NCBI GenBank assembly: GCA_003344405.1
Contig: NOWV01000168.1
Location: 62,001 to 126,000 of the forward strand
Direction of reading: 5' to 3'
DNA: 64,000 bases
From: Trichoplax sp. H2
Lineage: Eukaryota; Placozoa; Uniplacotomia; Trichoplacea
The translations under genes were made by a program, and so were the position numbers. Below are positions 38,401 through 53,400 of this stretch, piece after piece. The notes beneath the pieces are model-generated. The model was not told where the DNA came from. It saw only the letters and a list, made by a program, of their open reading frames with translations, and did no database searches. Position 1 is the stretch's first letter, and each line of letters starts with the position of its first letter.

Positions 38401-41400
38401 TGATATTATAGGGATATTATGATGGAGGATATTTAGGGTTTTATGCTATGAGATAGGATCGATTTTATTAATTGATCACTGCTTGAAAAATATCCTCGAT
38501 ACCCTGAATACTATTCTAACTCAATAGTAAATTCAATTTACTCAACTTAAAAGGCATTCTGTATCCATTACGATATTACTGGATTAAGTCAATCTTCTTG
38601 GCTAGAAACTGTCCAACTAGTAAATCGAACTAGTTGCATTAATGAATAGCGTAATACTATCAGAAGAGTATCGACCTACAGAGAAAGTAGGAGATTATAA
38701 AGGCAAATAAATGCCTACTCGATACAGCTTTATTAATCACCATTTCAATTTTAAATGACGTAGATTGTATAGCTGATGGATTCGATATTTATTTTAGCAA
38801 TGAATAGCATGATATTATCAGTACAAATCTATGCATAAGTAGTAGAAATTTAAGGCAAGAAAGTGCATACTCAACACAGCTTTACTTTTCTATCGTCATT
38901 TTAATTTAAAACTGATGGATTCGATATATATATTTAGCCACGGATAGCATGATACTGTTATTGCAGTATCGATCTATGCACAAAGAGTAGATAAATTAAT
39001 TAAGGCAAATAAGTGCATACTCAACGCAGCAATAATAATCTTGATTCTATTTAGGTATAATAGATGAAATTTATCACCATGAAATTGCCGGTAAAACCAT
39101 CAGTTTAGCAGCATCGACATTACCGCCGTTGATCGATACCGTAAGCCAAGAATTAAGCAAAGATGTAGTGAAGAAAATTATTGAAACTATTCAACGATTA
39201 ACTTGGAAAATGGAAGCTGCAGTTGAATGCGAAAACGGCGATAGCCCAGTGATTCATTCCATCATTTTCACGCCAGTTAGGCAACAACAATTAGATTGGG
39301 CTATGCTTCCTGAGCCATCTTGTGGCAGCAGTAGGCAATCTGGTCTACGAAGTAGTTTTCATTTATCATTGCCTTATCCAACGGATGATATTAGCGGAAA
39401 AGGTGATATCCTGACATCGCAGCCACCTTTATTAGATCCAAATCATGTCGCTAATACCGATGGCCTTCCCGATCCAGCAAATTTATCCATCACATCCGAC
39501 GAGAAAAGCTCCAACCATAGCAAGCAAGATACGACTATTCAGCCTCCCAGTGTTGCTATAGCTGATCGATCTACTATTGTAAATCATGATGACGATGATC
39601 GTAATCGATCAACAGATCAAAATGAGACTTTTTCTGACAGTCATCAAGAACAGATACGTAGCTGTCATGATGTCCCATCTGCCACTCGATTACAAGGAAA
39701 TAACGAAGATTTATCAGCTCATATTCTTCCTTGTAACATCAACATTAACAAGAAGAAAAGTTTAGACAAAGTTATCGATACAAAAGAATTGAAATTACCA
39801 CCAGAAAGCGAAGTTGCAGATCCACCTTTAAGCCCTATCTGCCATCCTAGAATCCCTAGTATCATCCTAATGAAACAAAGTTCTAGCTTAGATGTGGTGC
39901 AATCAGTCTCTGGCAATGGCAAAGTATCCAACGAATTCAACATCACTTCCGATGATATAGATAGTAATTCACCGACTTATATCCATAATAGAACCTGTTC
40001 CTTCGATTCTGTTCATGCTAATCATGTCTTGACATTAGCTCGTGATAATTCAATGTCTAAAGTGATGGAGAATAATAACAAGTTGACCTATCGAAAAATT
40101 GGCCGTGAAAAATATTTAACCCTAAGACCGCTATCGGATGTGCGCTCATCGGCAGTCATGACCCAAGAAGATTTGACCAAATTAGGCTTAAAAGTGGACC
40201 TATTAGGACAAGTGGATAGCCAATCGATCGATAACGAGATTAATAAGACTACAACGACGTTAGATATTAATACATCCACTGTTTTTCGACAAAGTTGTGC
40301 CGATATGGTACAATTATTCAGCTCACGGAAGCAATTAAGCCGCGTTAACGATGATGTCGAACCGCCAACAATGAAACGAATGAGTTATCATTCCAGCCAG
40401 GAATTAACTATACCGCTTATTATTCATAAAGATTCTATAGAATCACAGAAAGAAGAAGAGAAAGAGGAAGAGAAAAGCCAAGACAAAGAAGGGAAAAAAA
40501 ATCTACAACTAGAAATTAGTCAGCCTCAATCGGAAGAATCCAAGCTACCTGCTGTTGACCAGGACATGGGCGAATCCCCCAAGCAATTATCGGTTTCATT
40601 ATCGGATAACACGGATAAATTAATTGCCAGTATTTCACAGATACAAGAAAATTTACAAGTCCTAAAACAAGGTAGAATTAGACTTCATTTTTCATTTCTA
40701 TGTTGTGTCGTAATTTAATTTTGCCTACAAGCAATCAGTAGCTGTCAGAAATATTTAGATTAGACAGGATTATAGGATAGTAGCAATCAATGAACCATAC
40801 AGTATTTCGTTGAGAAAGTACCAAATCATATTAGCTCATGGATTATAAATTATTTATTGAACAGATTTATGGATTACTGTTTGCGTAGATTACGTACAAT
40901 TCTCTACCTAGGCCATTTCTAGAATAATGTTATAGAATCCTACACGACTTGGAAGATTCATCATGAATTTGATGTACTGTCCAATATTATTACCATTTTA
41001 ACCCATGATGACAATAACAATCAAAAATCTATCATGGCTGTTCATCTTGCTCTCAAATATTATTTTATATGATTAGATGTGAATTGATTTGCGAACATAT
41101 TACTATAATCCACCCTCTCAATTCAAAATGCCTAATGGAAATGGACTATATCCATTAATTTATTACCTATCATAGACATGCTCTTTAATTTAAACTAAGA
41201 TACCGAGTTATACGCGTACATATTCAGCCAGTATACGATATGGTTATTCAATTCTTATTTTCCGTTATAGCATCAGTTTCTATAATGATCAAATCGAAAT
41301 TGTTGAACGCCATAGTTTAGCAATTTTGATTAACAACAGCTTCATTGTAGCTTTAACCAGGGTAGTAAATGAATATATAGTTCGAATAGAATACCTAAAT

Positions 41401-44400
41401 GATTTGCAATGTTAGTTTCCGCGTTGGTTGAATAGGATATATTTTGAAGTCCGTATATTTCGACCACAATAGTTTACTAATCAAAATTACCATCAACAAC
41501 TTAAATATTGGTTTTAACCTGGATAGGGAATGATATGCATCGAGCCTCGTTGTGTGAGATATAGCTGTGCAATCCTATTTCCAATAATGGTTCGATTTTA
41601 TGATACACAGGGTAATATTATCCAATTAGAATCATCGAGTATGGTAGTTTATTAGCCATAGTAGATAGTAGTTTTATTTATACCAGGACGGTCATCAATC
41701 ATGCTTTGTGATAAAGTAAATGTCGTGACACTTAGGAAACAGAAAATAGTAGAAAATCGAACCTAACTCACTATACTGTCCTCGAGTCTAAATCACAGCG
41801 AGACCGTAAAAATACCTTATTCTTTAGAACGTATAATTCAAAGCTAACAGAAAAGTGCCTACGGAACATTTGCATAGAAATCAGTTTGAAGACAAGTTTA
41901 CTGAGGATTACTAGAATGAAATTAAATGTTTAACTATTTCAACTGCCTTACACTCGTTTAGTGATATAGTTCTAGTATTTTAGCCTATTTCTCTACCAAA
42001 TAAAGCTTACCCTTATCTGCGTTACTTTATTTTAAATGCTTTTAAATTCATTTTATTAATTGATAATGGCTTCAAATATTCATATGAATCTGAATATTAA
42101 TTAAAAATCACATGCGGGCTAATATCAATTAAAGTGGGGTGTAGTTGTATGAACTTTATTTACTAGGAGTATTGGTAATTGAAAATCATCCAATCAATTT
42201 TTTCTACTATTATGTAAACTAGAGTTAACGATAGCCTCTAATTTAGCTGTAACCAAGATACTAAGTTTTTTTTACAATTGATCTAGAATATGAATGTACA
42301 TTTAACGTCTGTAGTGGTAACAGTTTAAAAATAAAGCATTTTTGGCTTGTTGTTGAAATTTTTAGATACTCCTTTGCAATTAAGTGTCACGCCAATATCT
42401 GTACGAAGTATGGGTAACTTTTCCAATATTTTGCAGCGTGCTCTACCTAAAAAAGTTGGCCAATCTGTATTTAAACATCGCTTTATCGTATACGAAATTA
42501 AAGTAACGACAATCTTGCCAGGGGTAAGTTCTACTTTATATTAATTATTATATATTTCTTGCACCCCACCTAACTGGACAGTTAAGATAGTTATAAGGTT
42601 TCCATATAATAAGCTATCAATGAATTGACATTTGTAAATACTGAAGACTACTAGCTGCATTCTTTTATCGCCCTAGTCTATAGCTTTATTATCATCCTAA
42701 CCTTAATTTGTTGGAAAATTTTATTAGAAATAATCGATCGAAACTCAATGACGTAACAATTAATAATTATGAATAATCTAAATAATTGATGATCCCAGCT
42801 ATTAAAATGTATAATGACGAAGATAGCAATCATGACGCCTATATAGAAATACAAATTCGTATTGGATAGGATAGGCTACTCCAACAGAACGGAATTAACA
42901 GTATAGTACCTTTCAACATTCAGTGGATGGAACTAAAGCTATGCTATAAACAGCATTTGTTTGCGGTAGTCATGGATGTTATTCGACATCGTCGTCAGTT
43001 CGTGGGATTTTAATCCAAAACAACAGTGCCATTCGATATATAAAAACCATGATTTAAAAAGTAGTCAAGTTAAGCTGTAGTTTATCGATTTATAATATGA
43101 TTATTTAAAGCAATCAGCGATAAAATAGAAGAATATTTCGTTCCCTTGCTTCTTACAACCGCTGAACAGAGTGTTTAATGGAATTATGGAAAGTATACAG
43201 TAGAATGAATAGAAGCACCGTCGCTTACAAGCGGTAACTAAATAAACAACAGTATTCTACTAAATGAAAGGACCAAATTGTATTTCATAAGATAAGCAGT
43301 GGTCCTAATTTATGTTAATTAAGGATATAATTTATGTACGATGACTCAATGGAGGTAATTAACTAGCATACAAAGCATTGAATATGAGTCATGCTCAATT
43401 AATTCGCCATTAAAGAATCAATATATTGTAAACATAATAGTCTTTAAATGTCCATAAAGTACTTTTAAGCGAAGCCATTGCTTGTACAGTACTTTAGACG
43501 AGGATTGATGAAATCTAGTCTCTATATTAGCCATACAAAAGTTCTACTGTGCTCGTTATCAACATTATTCTTATTTATTAAAGCGGTATCATCCTTACAT
43601 AACACAGAAAATTTTCTTTTTGAGATCATTTGTACCATTTTTTAACCCCTTTGATTGCACGTTATGATTTCCAAATTCATAAATTGAGTACAATTTAGCA
43701 GAATAATATAAATTTCAATATCATCAGTATAATCTCAACAATAACAAATCAGTTTTGTATTCGGTGAGGTAAATAGTGAAAGAGTCGATAGGATACTAGA
43801 GTAAAAAAAGCTCCATCCGTTGTCAATTTGTCATGGTTACAGAGAAAATCAGATAGGAGCTGGATAGTTGATAACATTTTAAATTTAGTTCAATCTTAAA
43901 ATCTTGAGCTATATCTAGATAGAATGAAGCGGAAATTGAATTGATTAACTTATTAATGCTATCGCTATGCAATATACCATCGCATAGTATGTAATAGCAA
44001 GAAAAAAGTAACTTGACTAATCGATCATCTCAATCGATTTATGATTACGTCTGACTTTATCTCCACGATCGTCATTAATTTAATATATGCTATCGCGTTG
44101 ACTATCTACATCTGCCGCTTGTTATAAGTTCAATTGAATCTTTCTTTAATAGATGTAATGAGAAGAATCTTAGGCTGCAGTAATAAAGTTACGACAATAG
44201 ATTACTTATTGCATAACAATATCTCGTGACCAACATCTGTCAATAATTAAGTAGTCCGTATCGCGTCTACTGACAAGTTTACCAGTCTGCTGACATAGAT
44301 ACCGTAATGGAATGCTATGGATTCCGAATAACATTAAAATAGTTGAAAATCAAATCAACATTGCAGATGACTATTTCGATTCTCTAAATTGACTTGTAAT

Positions 44401-47400
44401 GAGTAACATTTATTGACAAGCAAGCAGTAATTTAGATGAAGATTGGTGATAGAGTATGATAAAAGAATAGCTGATGAGTCATCAGTAGAGATTATCCTAC
44501 TTGTATTAGCGATCTTAATGTTCATGATGGTGATTGATTAATGAGTCAGCTAGTGGTAATTACTAATCATTACAGTGATTCAGGGTGATTATAATTTAAA
44601 ATGAAGCAATTTAATTAATCTAACCGATGTTGATTGATAAATTTACTGTATTTGATGAGGTGAAAATGAGTCAGAGGGAAGCCTTCCTTTATCATTTGTT
44701 CCCTACAAAAGTGGAATAATGTATCATCCTCTACATAAACTTTTATGAAAGGTTTCATCTTAAAACAAATCAAAGCTTTTATATGTTGATTATTGATCTT
44801 ACAAATTAATTAAAATCGAAGTAGACTACTTCAGATCTCTCTAAAAAATCGCTCTCTTACTGGTATAAATCTGTTATATAGCGCGTTAGCATCAGTAATC
44901 AGGATATTTCTATTCAACGACCAAAATTAATTATACTGTATGAAGGTTGTTATATAGTAGTATTAGCAGTTAGCCATCCTACTGAACCTTGGGCATATCT
45001 ATTTCATGGCGAAAAGACTGGTCTGGATTTGTACACCTTCTGCAGATTACCTATAATAATATCTATGTCATTGGCAATTTTAAAGCCAAATTTATTTCTG
45101 TCAATTTAAGATAGTTTGTCTACCGTGTACTGTATACCTCGTCCTATACTCATGGAACATAATCGATCAAGAATATTTTTCATGCTGCTAAGCATGAGCA
45201 CCCTTCCATCCGTTAATAATATTATTTGGTCCTGTTTATGTCATCAGATACAAGATATGGTATGTCTAACATTGCCATAAAATGAGTTTCAGTGAGCTTT
45301 ATACTTGTATTTAGCTCTGCTGTCCTATACATAGCTATTCATAACAGTATTAGAAGTAGGACTTTTATGATTTACTAGTGCAAACTCCCGTCGCTTTGCT
45401 GACGGTTTACGATAATGTGCTCATTTAACAGATAGTATTACCATTTGATAGACCTGTCAAATGTTATCATCAGTATTTCAGTTGTTGAACTCCATTTTTA
45501 GACAAGTACGGTAAGAAATATTTTGAGTTAGGTTATGGATTTATGCCGGTTTAAATGCCTACATTATAATTCAATTAGGCTTTCTGTTTATTCGCAACGA
45601 CGAAAGATTTTCTGTGTATGCGTAATCTTCTATCGGACGTATCGAAGATAAAATGCATCGATATCCTAAGTTTAAATTTTTATTAGAATTTCGAACTTCA
45701 TTGCAATTTAACAGTAAAAATGCTTGACATACCATTCTATAAAATTGACAGATAGCTCTTAATAGCCGAAGTACACGTAAAGTTCTGTAGCGTTTATTAG
45801 CTTACTAAGTTAATACCGCTGCTTTTTCAATTTTTCATCCGGGTAAAGAAGGGATCGAAAAGTTCCTGTTAGTATTTTGTTGCCATGGTCGAGTAGAGAA
45901 GCATGATGACGTATAATTAGAATCACGTAGACATACATTGTTAGACAATTCCTTTCAAAAGTGTAAATGCTATACAGTATATTAAACATACGACAGAAGT
46001 TTTATTCTGTTTTATTGCAATCTATTTGCAGATAAAGTAGAAACACCTATTGGCTGATATAGGTATTTCCTCTTAATTATTTTTAGCAAATCTTCGACTA
46101 TACGATAGTTTGTAAGGAGGCATTTACATCAAGTATACAAAGTACAGTTTATACAGCAAGATCTAATTTATACGCCTATATTTAGACCAAATTTTGGGAT
46201 TATTTTTGTTTGCAATCATCACCTATACCGTGCGTGCATTTAGATCATATTAACGTTATTTTAGTGTTTCATTTTGCAGTGTGAGTCTGCAATAATGGAA
46301 GAGTTATCTGGGTAATTTAATATAATCGTTCTATTTGCACTACATTTGCATATTGAGTCTATATACATATCATATCATGATTATTTTTCCTCTATATAAT
46401 TTGCAATACGTAATAACTATATATAAAAATTTGGTCTGAATAACATCCATGAATAGTATATAATATGGATACATATCGCTCGTATTCCACATATTAGTGT
46501 ATCAAATTCTATATATGATATCTCCTACGTGGCAGAATTCTATACAAATACTTCAGCTCTATATTTATGGTACAATATAATCAATGCATGCTATTTCTGG
46601 ATCATTGCGCGGAGATATTTATATCGACTAAATATTAAGACCTGATACATATATTTTAGTATTTTTGGGGCTTATGGATTGTATTTAGTTTATACTTATA
46701 TCATATTTTTCCTATTTATATACGACGCTTACGTATAGTGCGCGTTGAACTACTGTTCATTACTATTTGCTCTATTTCGGTATTCAAAATACAGCAATAG
46801 TATAGGATAGTTATCAGTTGTCACCATGATCATCTAATTTAAAGTACAAAGTATGAAATTAAGACGGGTCGCCTATAAGAGTATAGCAAACACGTTTGAT
46901 TGATATTTATGAAATCGAACCTTGTACAGTATAGTGATCGACACCGGATAATGAATCAATTTTTCAGATACTGCAGGTTCCTAGAGTAAATGATCCATTT
47001 TAGAACTCTTCAGACAGACTTTTGGATGGGCAAACCCAAATTTCTCCTCATCTTGCTGAAAGTCCTGTTTTACCCTAGTTACAGCCTTCATTACTATTTA
47101 GATTTGCTAAGTATAATTCTGTTATTCGGGACCTTGGCTTACAGAGTACATGGCATCGGTTAGAGGAATTTTTGGATTGAGTAGTTCCTGACTGATTACA
47201 GTATACAACACATCTAGTTACCTAGCATTTTTTATTGTCGGTATGTTATCCGATATACAGTGCTACGTTATATACTAATAAATATCCCGGCGAACTTAGG
47301 TTTGGATAATTTCCTATAATTGATAGTATTATGCACTATTAAGTGTCTGTACGCCCAATTTGATTGTTACAATTTACAATTTATTATTTTTTAATACAAG

Positions 47401-50400
47401 GTCGATTTCTCGCTCGTTCTACTTCATATACTATACTTGTACCTTTTACTTGATAATATCTTATTTATCATTTTAATATACAGATTATTCTTGTTGATTC
47501 TAACATGGGAACAATATAGCATGGTAAATTTATTAAATCAATCACATCACAAAAGTTTGATTGATTAAAAGCTAAACATAGACAAGTAAACACTAGCTTG
47601 CCTGTATGATTATCCTTAAAATTGAATAGACCCGTAAATAACATTTTCTCTTGAAAAGAATTCAATATCCTATGTCTTTGACTAGGATATTGGACTAATA
47701 TCGTAATGCTAAAGACTTTACAGCCAGAGTTGTGGCGTAATCACTTTTCGTCATGAGAACCAATAGAAAATGACCATATCCGAACTCTATTGCAACAGAG
47801 TGTAGTATCATGCTTCTTTATTCTGACTGTAGAATAATTATTGCGATGGCTACCGCGTTAACTGCTGATCTTATTACAACACAATGCAGGAATAGCTAAA
47901 CGTAGATAAATGAAAGAGAAGAACTGTGGTCAGGCATTATTATTCCACAATACTCTTAATACAAGTTGTATTTTCTTGCCGTTTAATGGCTCTGATGCTA
48001 GACAAATATTGTGCTGGTAGTAATCATTACGTTTAATCAACGGCCATAGTAGGGTAATGATAACAACTAAGACAAATATAGACAATCAATAACAACGATA
48101 TTAAAACTATGCAGTTATTGGAAGATATTAGTCCTATAGACTAGCCAATACTAGACTGGCTATTTCATTCAGTGAAATGCAAAAGACTTTAAATCTTAAG
48201 CATGAATATTGTATCCAGACGATATGAAAACAGACAAATATAGGGCTAGATGAACCAATAGAAAATCATTTGAGAAACGTTTTCTCCTATTTAAGACATT
48301 GATTTATCATTTCAATCTAGGCCCAAAGTCTATCCTATACTATAATAAGAAAATTCAAGCAAATTTGCAAGTTGTACGATAAACTATCCAAAATTGACCA
48401 TGAAGGTAAGAATCGTCATCAGAAAAATCAATGTCTCTTCACTATCAAGATTACAAGTAGGACTATAATTGTTGTTGAATTATGTTGTCAATATCGTCGT
48501 GTACAATCTTCTCTAATTATATAATATTCATGATGTCTGCTTTGTCATTATAAAACTTTGTCTCTCTATTAATCGATATTAGCATCAATGCTTTACTGTT
48601 ATGATATGAATAAATATAGACAACGATTAAAAGAATGCAAACTACTATATATTTAAGGAAAATCGTCTGTCCATTTTAGTCTATCTAATTGGTTATAGTA
48701 ATCTTGCTTTTCTAAAAAGTAGCATAAACTCCAGGGTATTGTAAAACTATTTCTGTTACAAATTAAAATTGCCTACAAGAGTAGTCATTAAGTACGACTG
48801 CTACAAGGATTATTGCCGTTCGTTCTATTATTCCTACCCCCTTCCCGTAAAAAAGAAATTATCAGCTACTAATCAAGAATCATCATGTCGTTCGATACAG
48901 GGCCGCTACCAAGTAAGCCAATTAAGCGATTTTTCAGCAAAGACAAGCAAAAGCAACTGCAAAAGGTATAAAATTGTATTAGTTTAAAATCGATTCAATG
49001 TTAAAAGTTTGTCACTTTATGCTAGTATATCAGCTATAGCTATTTTTCTCTTTTATTCAACTATATATAAATTGACAGTATTTTGATTTATTGGCTCTTA
49101 ATTTACTGATGCCAATTTAGTCTCACGAATAGAACTTTTTAATAAAGATTAAACTATTCTAAGCGATAGGTATTGATAATCATTATGCACTTGTAGCCTT
49201 CATTTTTTATTGCCTAAGTGGATATACGTAAAACTCTGGCAATCTGGAGTAGTTTGGAATGACTAGAATTAATCCTAGTCTTTATGTGCTTGAGCTCTTG
49301 CCTTTTTTTCCATTTTGGCCTGAATAGATTACAGCTACGATAATTTAGAGTACTTTTGAACGATAAATGTTGTTCATTATAGTTATAGTTTATTAGTCTA
49401 CACCTTCTAGCTGCCAATTTTTAAACGGATATAAAAAGTTGCAATAATCTATGGGACGGAAACTTTTTAACGTTAACATCGGCATTATGATATAAAATTC
49501 AGTCCGATGTTTGATATTTTCATTTTTCAGCTATCTGCTCGTAATATTACATGACTGGATACTAAATTAAAAATTAATCATCAGTCTTTAACATCAAATG
49601 AGCCCTATTAATTTTCATTCAATCAGTCTTATTGAATTGAGTAGATAATTTTTATTCTCAATACTTGGTGTTTTGAACTTGTTTTTTTCTAATATAATTG
49701 AGAAAATACATCAATCTTGTTTAAAATTTGGAAATAAATTTTCTTCAAGACATTATCTAGGAGTGGAATTAAAAATAGAAGTTTAAACTAGTCATTTTAA
49801 TATTCTGATTCTATATTCAATTAGGTTGAAGGCGTCTTCAAATTTGTTACCTCCAACCCGAAACTTCGAACTAGTGATTGCGTAGTCGAATTTCTAATGC
49901 CAGATCAACAAGCAGACTGTATGTTTGAAATAGAAAATCTTTCCATCTTTGTATATTTTCTTGATCTATGGCTGTATAAAAGTAGCTGTCTAGCTCATCA
50001 TAGATAATGGTCTAATGTTTCTCTACTTTAACGATTTGATACCATAATAAGTTACATTTTTTAATATAAAATTTCCCATTAGGTTCTTATGACGAAGCTA
50101 ATTTAGAACATCGTGCATCATCGGCTGTGGATTCATGCAATGTAAGCTTTATCTTATATTTTTAATTTAAAAGTTATGATTCCTTCAAAGTGTACAGAAT
50201 GATAAATAGGGTTAACGCGTAATTTTATTTTCTTACCATAAAACTCTGACTGAAATTATGACCTATTTCCATTTAACGATGTATAGCTTAATGTATTGTA
50301 ATTTAATTTTAAAACAAAATTTTACCGATGCCGTTTAATAGATGATTGTAGAGGATAAAAGCTTTCATTTTTAGTAGTCATGTACCTGATTAGCTTATTG

Positions 50401-53400
50401 TATTAGATTTAAAGTCATATTTATTCCAATGCTACATATCCATACTCTCTTTTTCTTGCTAGTATATTGAAGAAGTACAGTTTTAATTATAACTGGTTAT
50501 GAGCCAGTAGCCATTTCTAGACTTGTATCTATCGGAGATAAATAGAGTAAATTGTCAGCAAAGCCGTCAATTCGATGCTAGTATTTCCAGAATTTCTCTA
50601 CATTCTTGACGTATATCCTCTAATTTACTAGCTTCCTTTGTATCGTTATTTAATTCTTAAAAATTTTATGCTATATTAACTAGATCATATTTATACTTTT
50701 AGAGCATAACTCCGTAATTGATGTTCGGATATTAGTATAGGCTTATCTCGTTGTAGTCTCTATTTCTAATAAACCAATGTCAGTCTAATCTGAATGCTAA
50801 TACATTATAGATGCAATTTCAAATTTATACATTGGTTTATTCTTTCCTAGTATTTTTTTATTTCTTTAACTCCTAATTTTTTATTTTACCTATATTGTAT
50901 TTATAAGGCATTCTAATGCTTTATTTCCTGCTAGCCAGGACAACGCGTTTTCTGTTCGTAAATATTAAATTTTTTTTTGATATCGGCGATTAGATTACTC
51001 ATGCTTATCAAAAAGCTTTATTAAATGTTGCGGCTTCCGTAAATATGCGATCACCGTCTTCCTCTCCAAGTAAGTTGTTAAGCAATAACTATCACTATAA
51101 AGTACTAGTTCGGTAAAATTTTCACTCACTTAATATGAAGAATAAAGATTTTACTGAATTAGTACTTATTAACATAATAAAGAAGTCTACTTACCGATGA
51201 GCTTTTATTTATAATATTGTTATTAAATGGATATTAATTTCTTTCGTGTGTAGTTTACGATAGTTATCAACATAGCAATAGAAAGAAAGTAGGATTTCGA
51301 AGGAGTCTCTTATTAAGATAAGAAGACTTTCTTCTGAATTTCTAACAAGAGGGGCTATAATAAAGACGATAGATTAATCTGGTTTTTAATTAGTTTTTCT
51401 ATCATCGTAGTGATTATAATATCTACCTGTAATAATTATCTTTTCAATAAGAATAAGCTTGCGCAAGAGAAAATTAAATCTACAAATTTAAAAAAATAAT
51501 AAATATAATTAAGCACTAAGATAGGTTCATTAATTAAAATCGTAGGCTTTTTATTCAGCTTCAACACATTTTCATGCACGTTGCTTTTGCTTAGACTTTT
51601 TAACACATGAGAATAGTCTTATTTAGGTATACCTATATCACACTCGAAGCTGTAATATTATCATTGTATATTTAGGAAATTAGAGTTGCTGATTTTACAC
51701 TAAACTACGGTAGTACTAAAAAATGACTATATTCAATCACAACGTATCGCCTAGATTTGATCGGTCCAATAGATAAGCATAAGATATGCTTAAAGCTTTA
51801 GTTTTTTAAAGTGCAACTGATTGATATATTTTTACTCATAACATAATGTTAATTAATTAATGATTTTGTTTTTTAATAAATCACGTAAATACCTTGCCAT
51901 ATATGGAAAGACAGAGATTCCAAGATGAAATTGATATTAAAGTATCGATAATTTTAATTACATCCATTATTCGTTTGTAGACTATAACTCACTCACTGAT
52001 ATGTAAATTAACGATATGAGCAAATTCAAGTTACCCAGGAGCCACTATAAATGCGTCTTGGAAAAGAAGTATACCTAGTAAAACTATCGATCATAGGAAA
52101 CAATCATCCATATTGTTGAAAACTAATTTATAATAGATTTTGGGTAATTAATCTCGAAGGAGTCCCTTATTTTTGGATAATTCTCATGTATGAGCATTCT
52201 TAAAATTTTCACATGCAAATTTTACACCTCTGACAGAAACTAGTAGAATAGAGTTTTACACCTGAGTATTGTTCGATGACATTAAGTAAATTATATAATG
52301 GGTAACTTAATCCTATATGAGCTAGTTATGGTTTTAATTATTTAACGATGGGATATTAAAAATAATCACTAAAGAATAATACTGAAATCTAAATATGAAA
52401 GCAATATTTTACTGTAAAAAAGTGATATACGATGTTCATAGTAATAGTTAAATTTAGACAGATAGATATAAATTATCAATGATGATGATACCAATAAAGA
52501 AATTGTGTTGATGATTAATAAAGTTAATACGATGATAACAGCAACGACAACAATAGTAATGATACGTGATATGATGATGGATTAGTATAGATAATTGGCC
52601 GTGTGTCTGATATAAAATTTTATCACAATGAGCTATATTGATATTATTTTAATTTTATAATCTTGTATCTATTATTAGATATTAATTCTTGTTGTTTTTA
52701 CTCCAATACAAAAATATCAAAATATAGGACAATCACCGATTATTTCCCAAAGATTCTTTACACGTCGAGGTTCAGCCACTCCTAAAGCTACTACTGCGAA
52801 AGAAAATCAAGATGTTGTCTTTAAAGAAGGTAAATAGCAGTAAACCAGAAAATGCTCAATAGTAATTTTATATTTCAATCTTGATTTCAATACAAGTATG
52901 TTCGGCGTACTGTGAAAGATTAAAGTCAAAGTTTTTGATTAGGATAAATACGACTTCAGTAAAAATTATTATTTTTTATGTTTATTATTGTGATTTGATG
53001 TGATCTATTAGTCCTATATTTCTAAAAATGATTATATGCAAATATAAAAAAAGAAATGCAAGTAAAACAAAATTGATAAATATCATTTTATTTAACCAGA
53101 GGATAAACCAACTATGATTCTAACATGGAGGAAAGATAAATATATTGTAGCAGCTGGAACTATCGAAAAATTAGTTGAACAATTGGCCTGTGAGGACAGT
53201 GCAGGTAAAATGTGATAAAAGATTAATGCTTTACTGTACCAGTTATTAATTTCCAATATTGAAAATAGGAGAAGTAATAACTTACAATAAATAGAATTAA
53301 AACCTTGTTATACTGTGAGCAATTGTAAATTATCGTGCATTGAAATAAATATGCCAAAAATTATCTTCTGTTGTTTTATGTAGACGTCGGCTATGTTAAA

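Larger units (their letters stand above)
35837..39054 (+). other. RasGEF intron 1
   Basis: The donor GTAAGA at 35837 and acceptor TATTTAG ending at 39054 are both good. The join makes a Gly codon (G + GT) and runs VPW-G-IIDEI with no stop. The intron is AT-rich and holds the 355-bp and 150-bp tandem repeats. No extra exon is seen. Confidence 0.85.

Noticed and set aside
39719-40279. Two minus-strand open frames opposite RasGEF exon 2
   Set aside because: They are shadows of the long coding exon on the + strand.
44890-45110. About 70 codons open without ATG in RasGEF intron 3
   Set aside because: No motif, no matching splice phase, and length within chance for this DNA, although its peptide looked protein-like at first.
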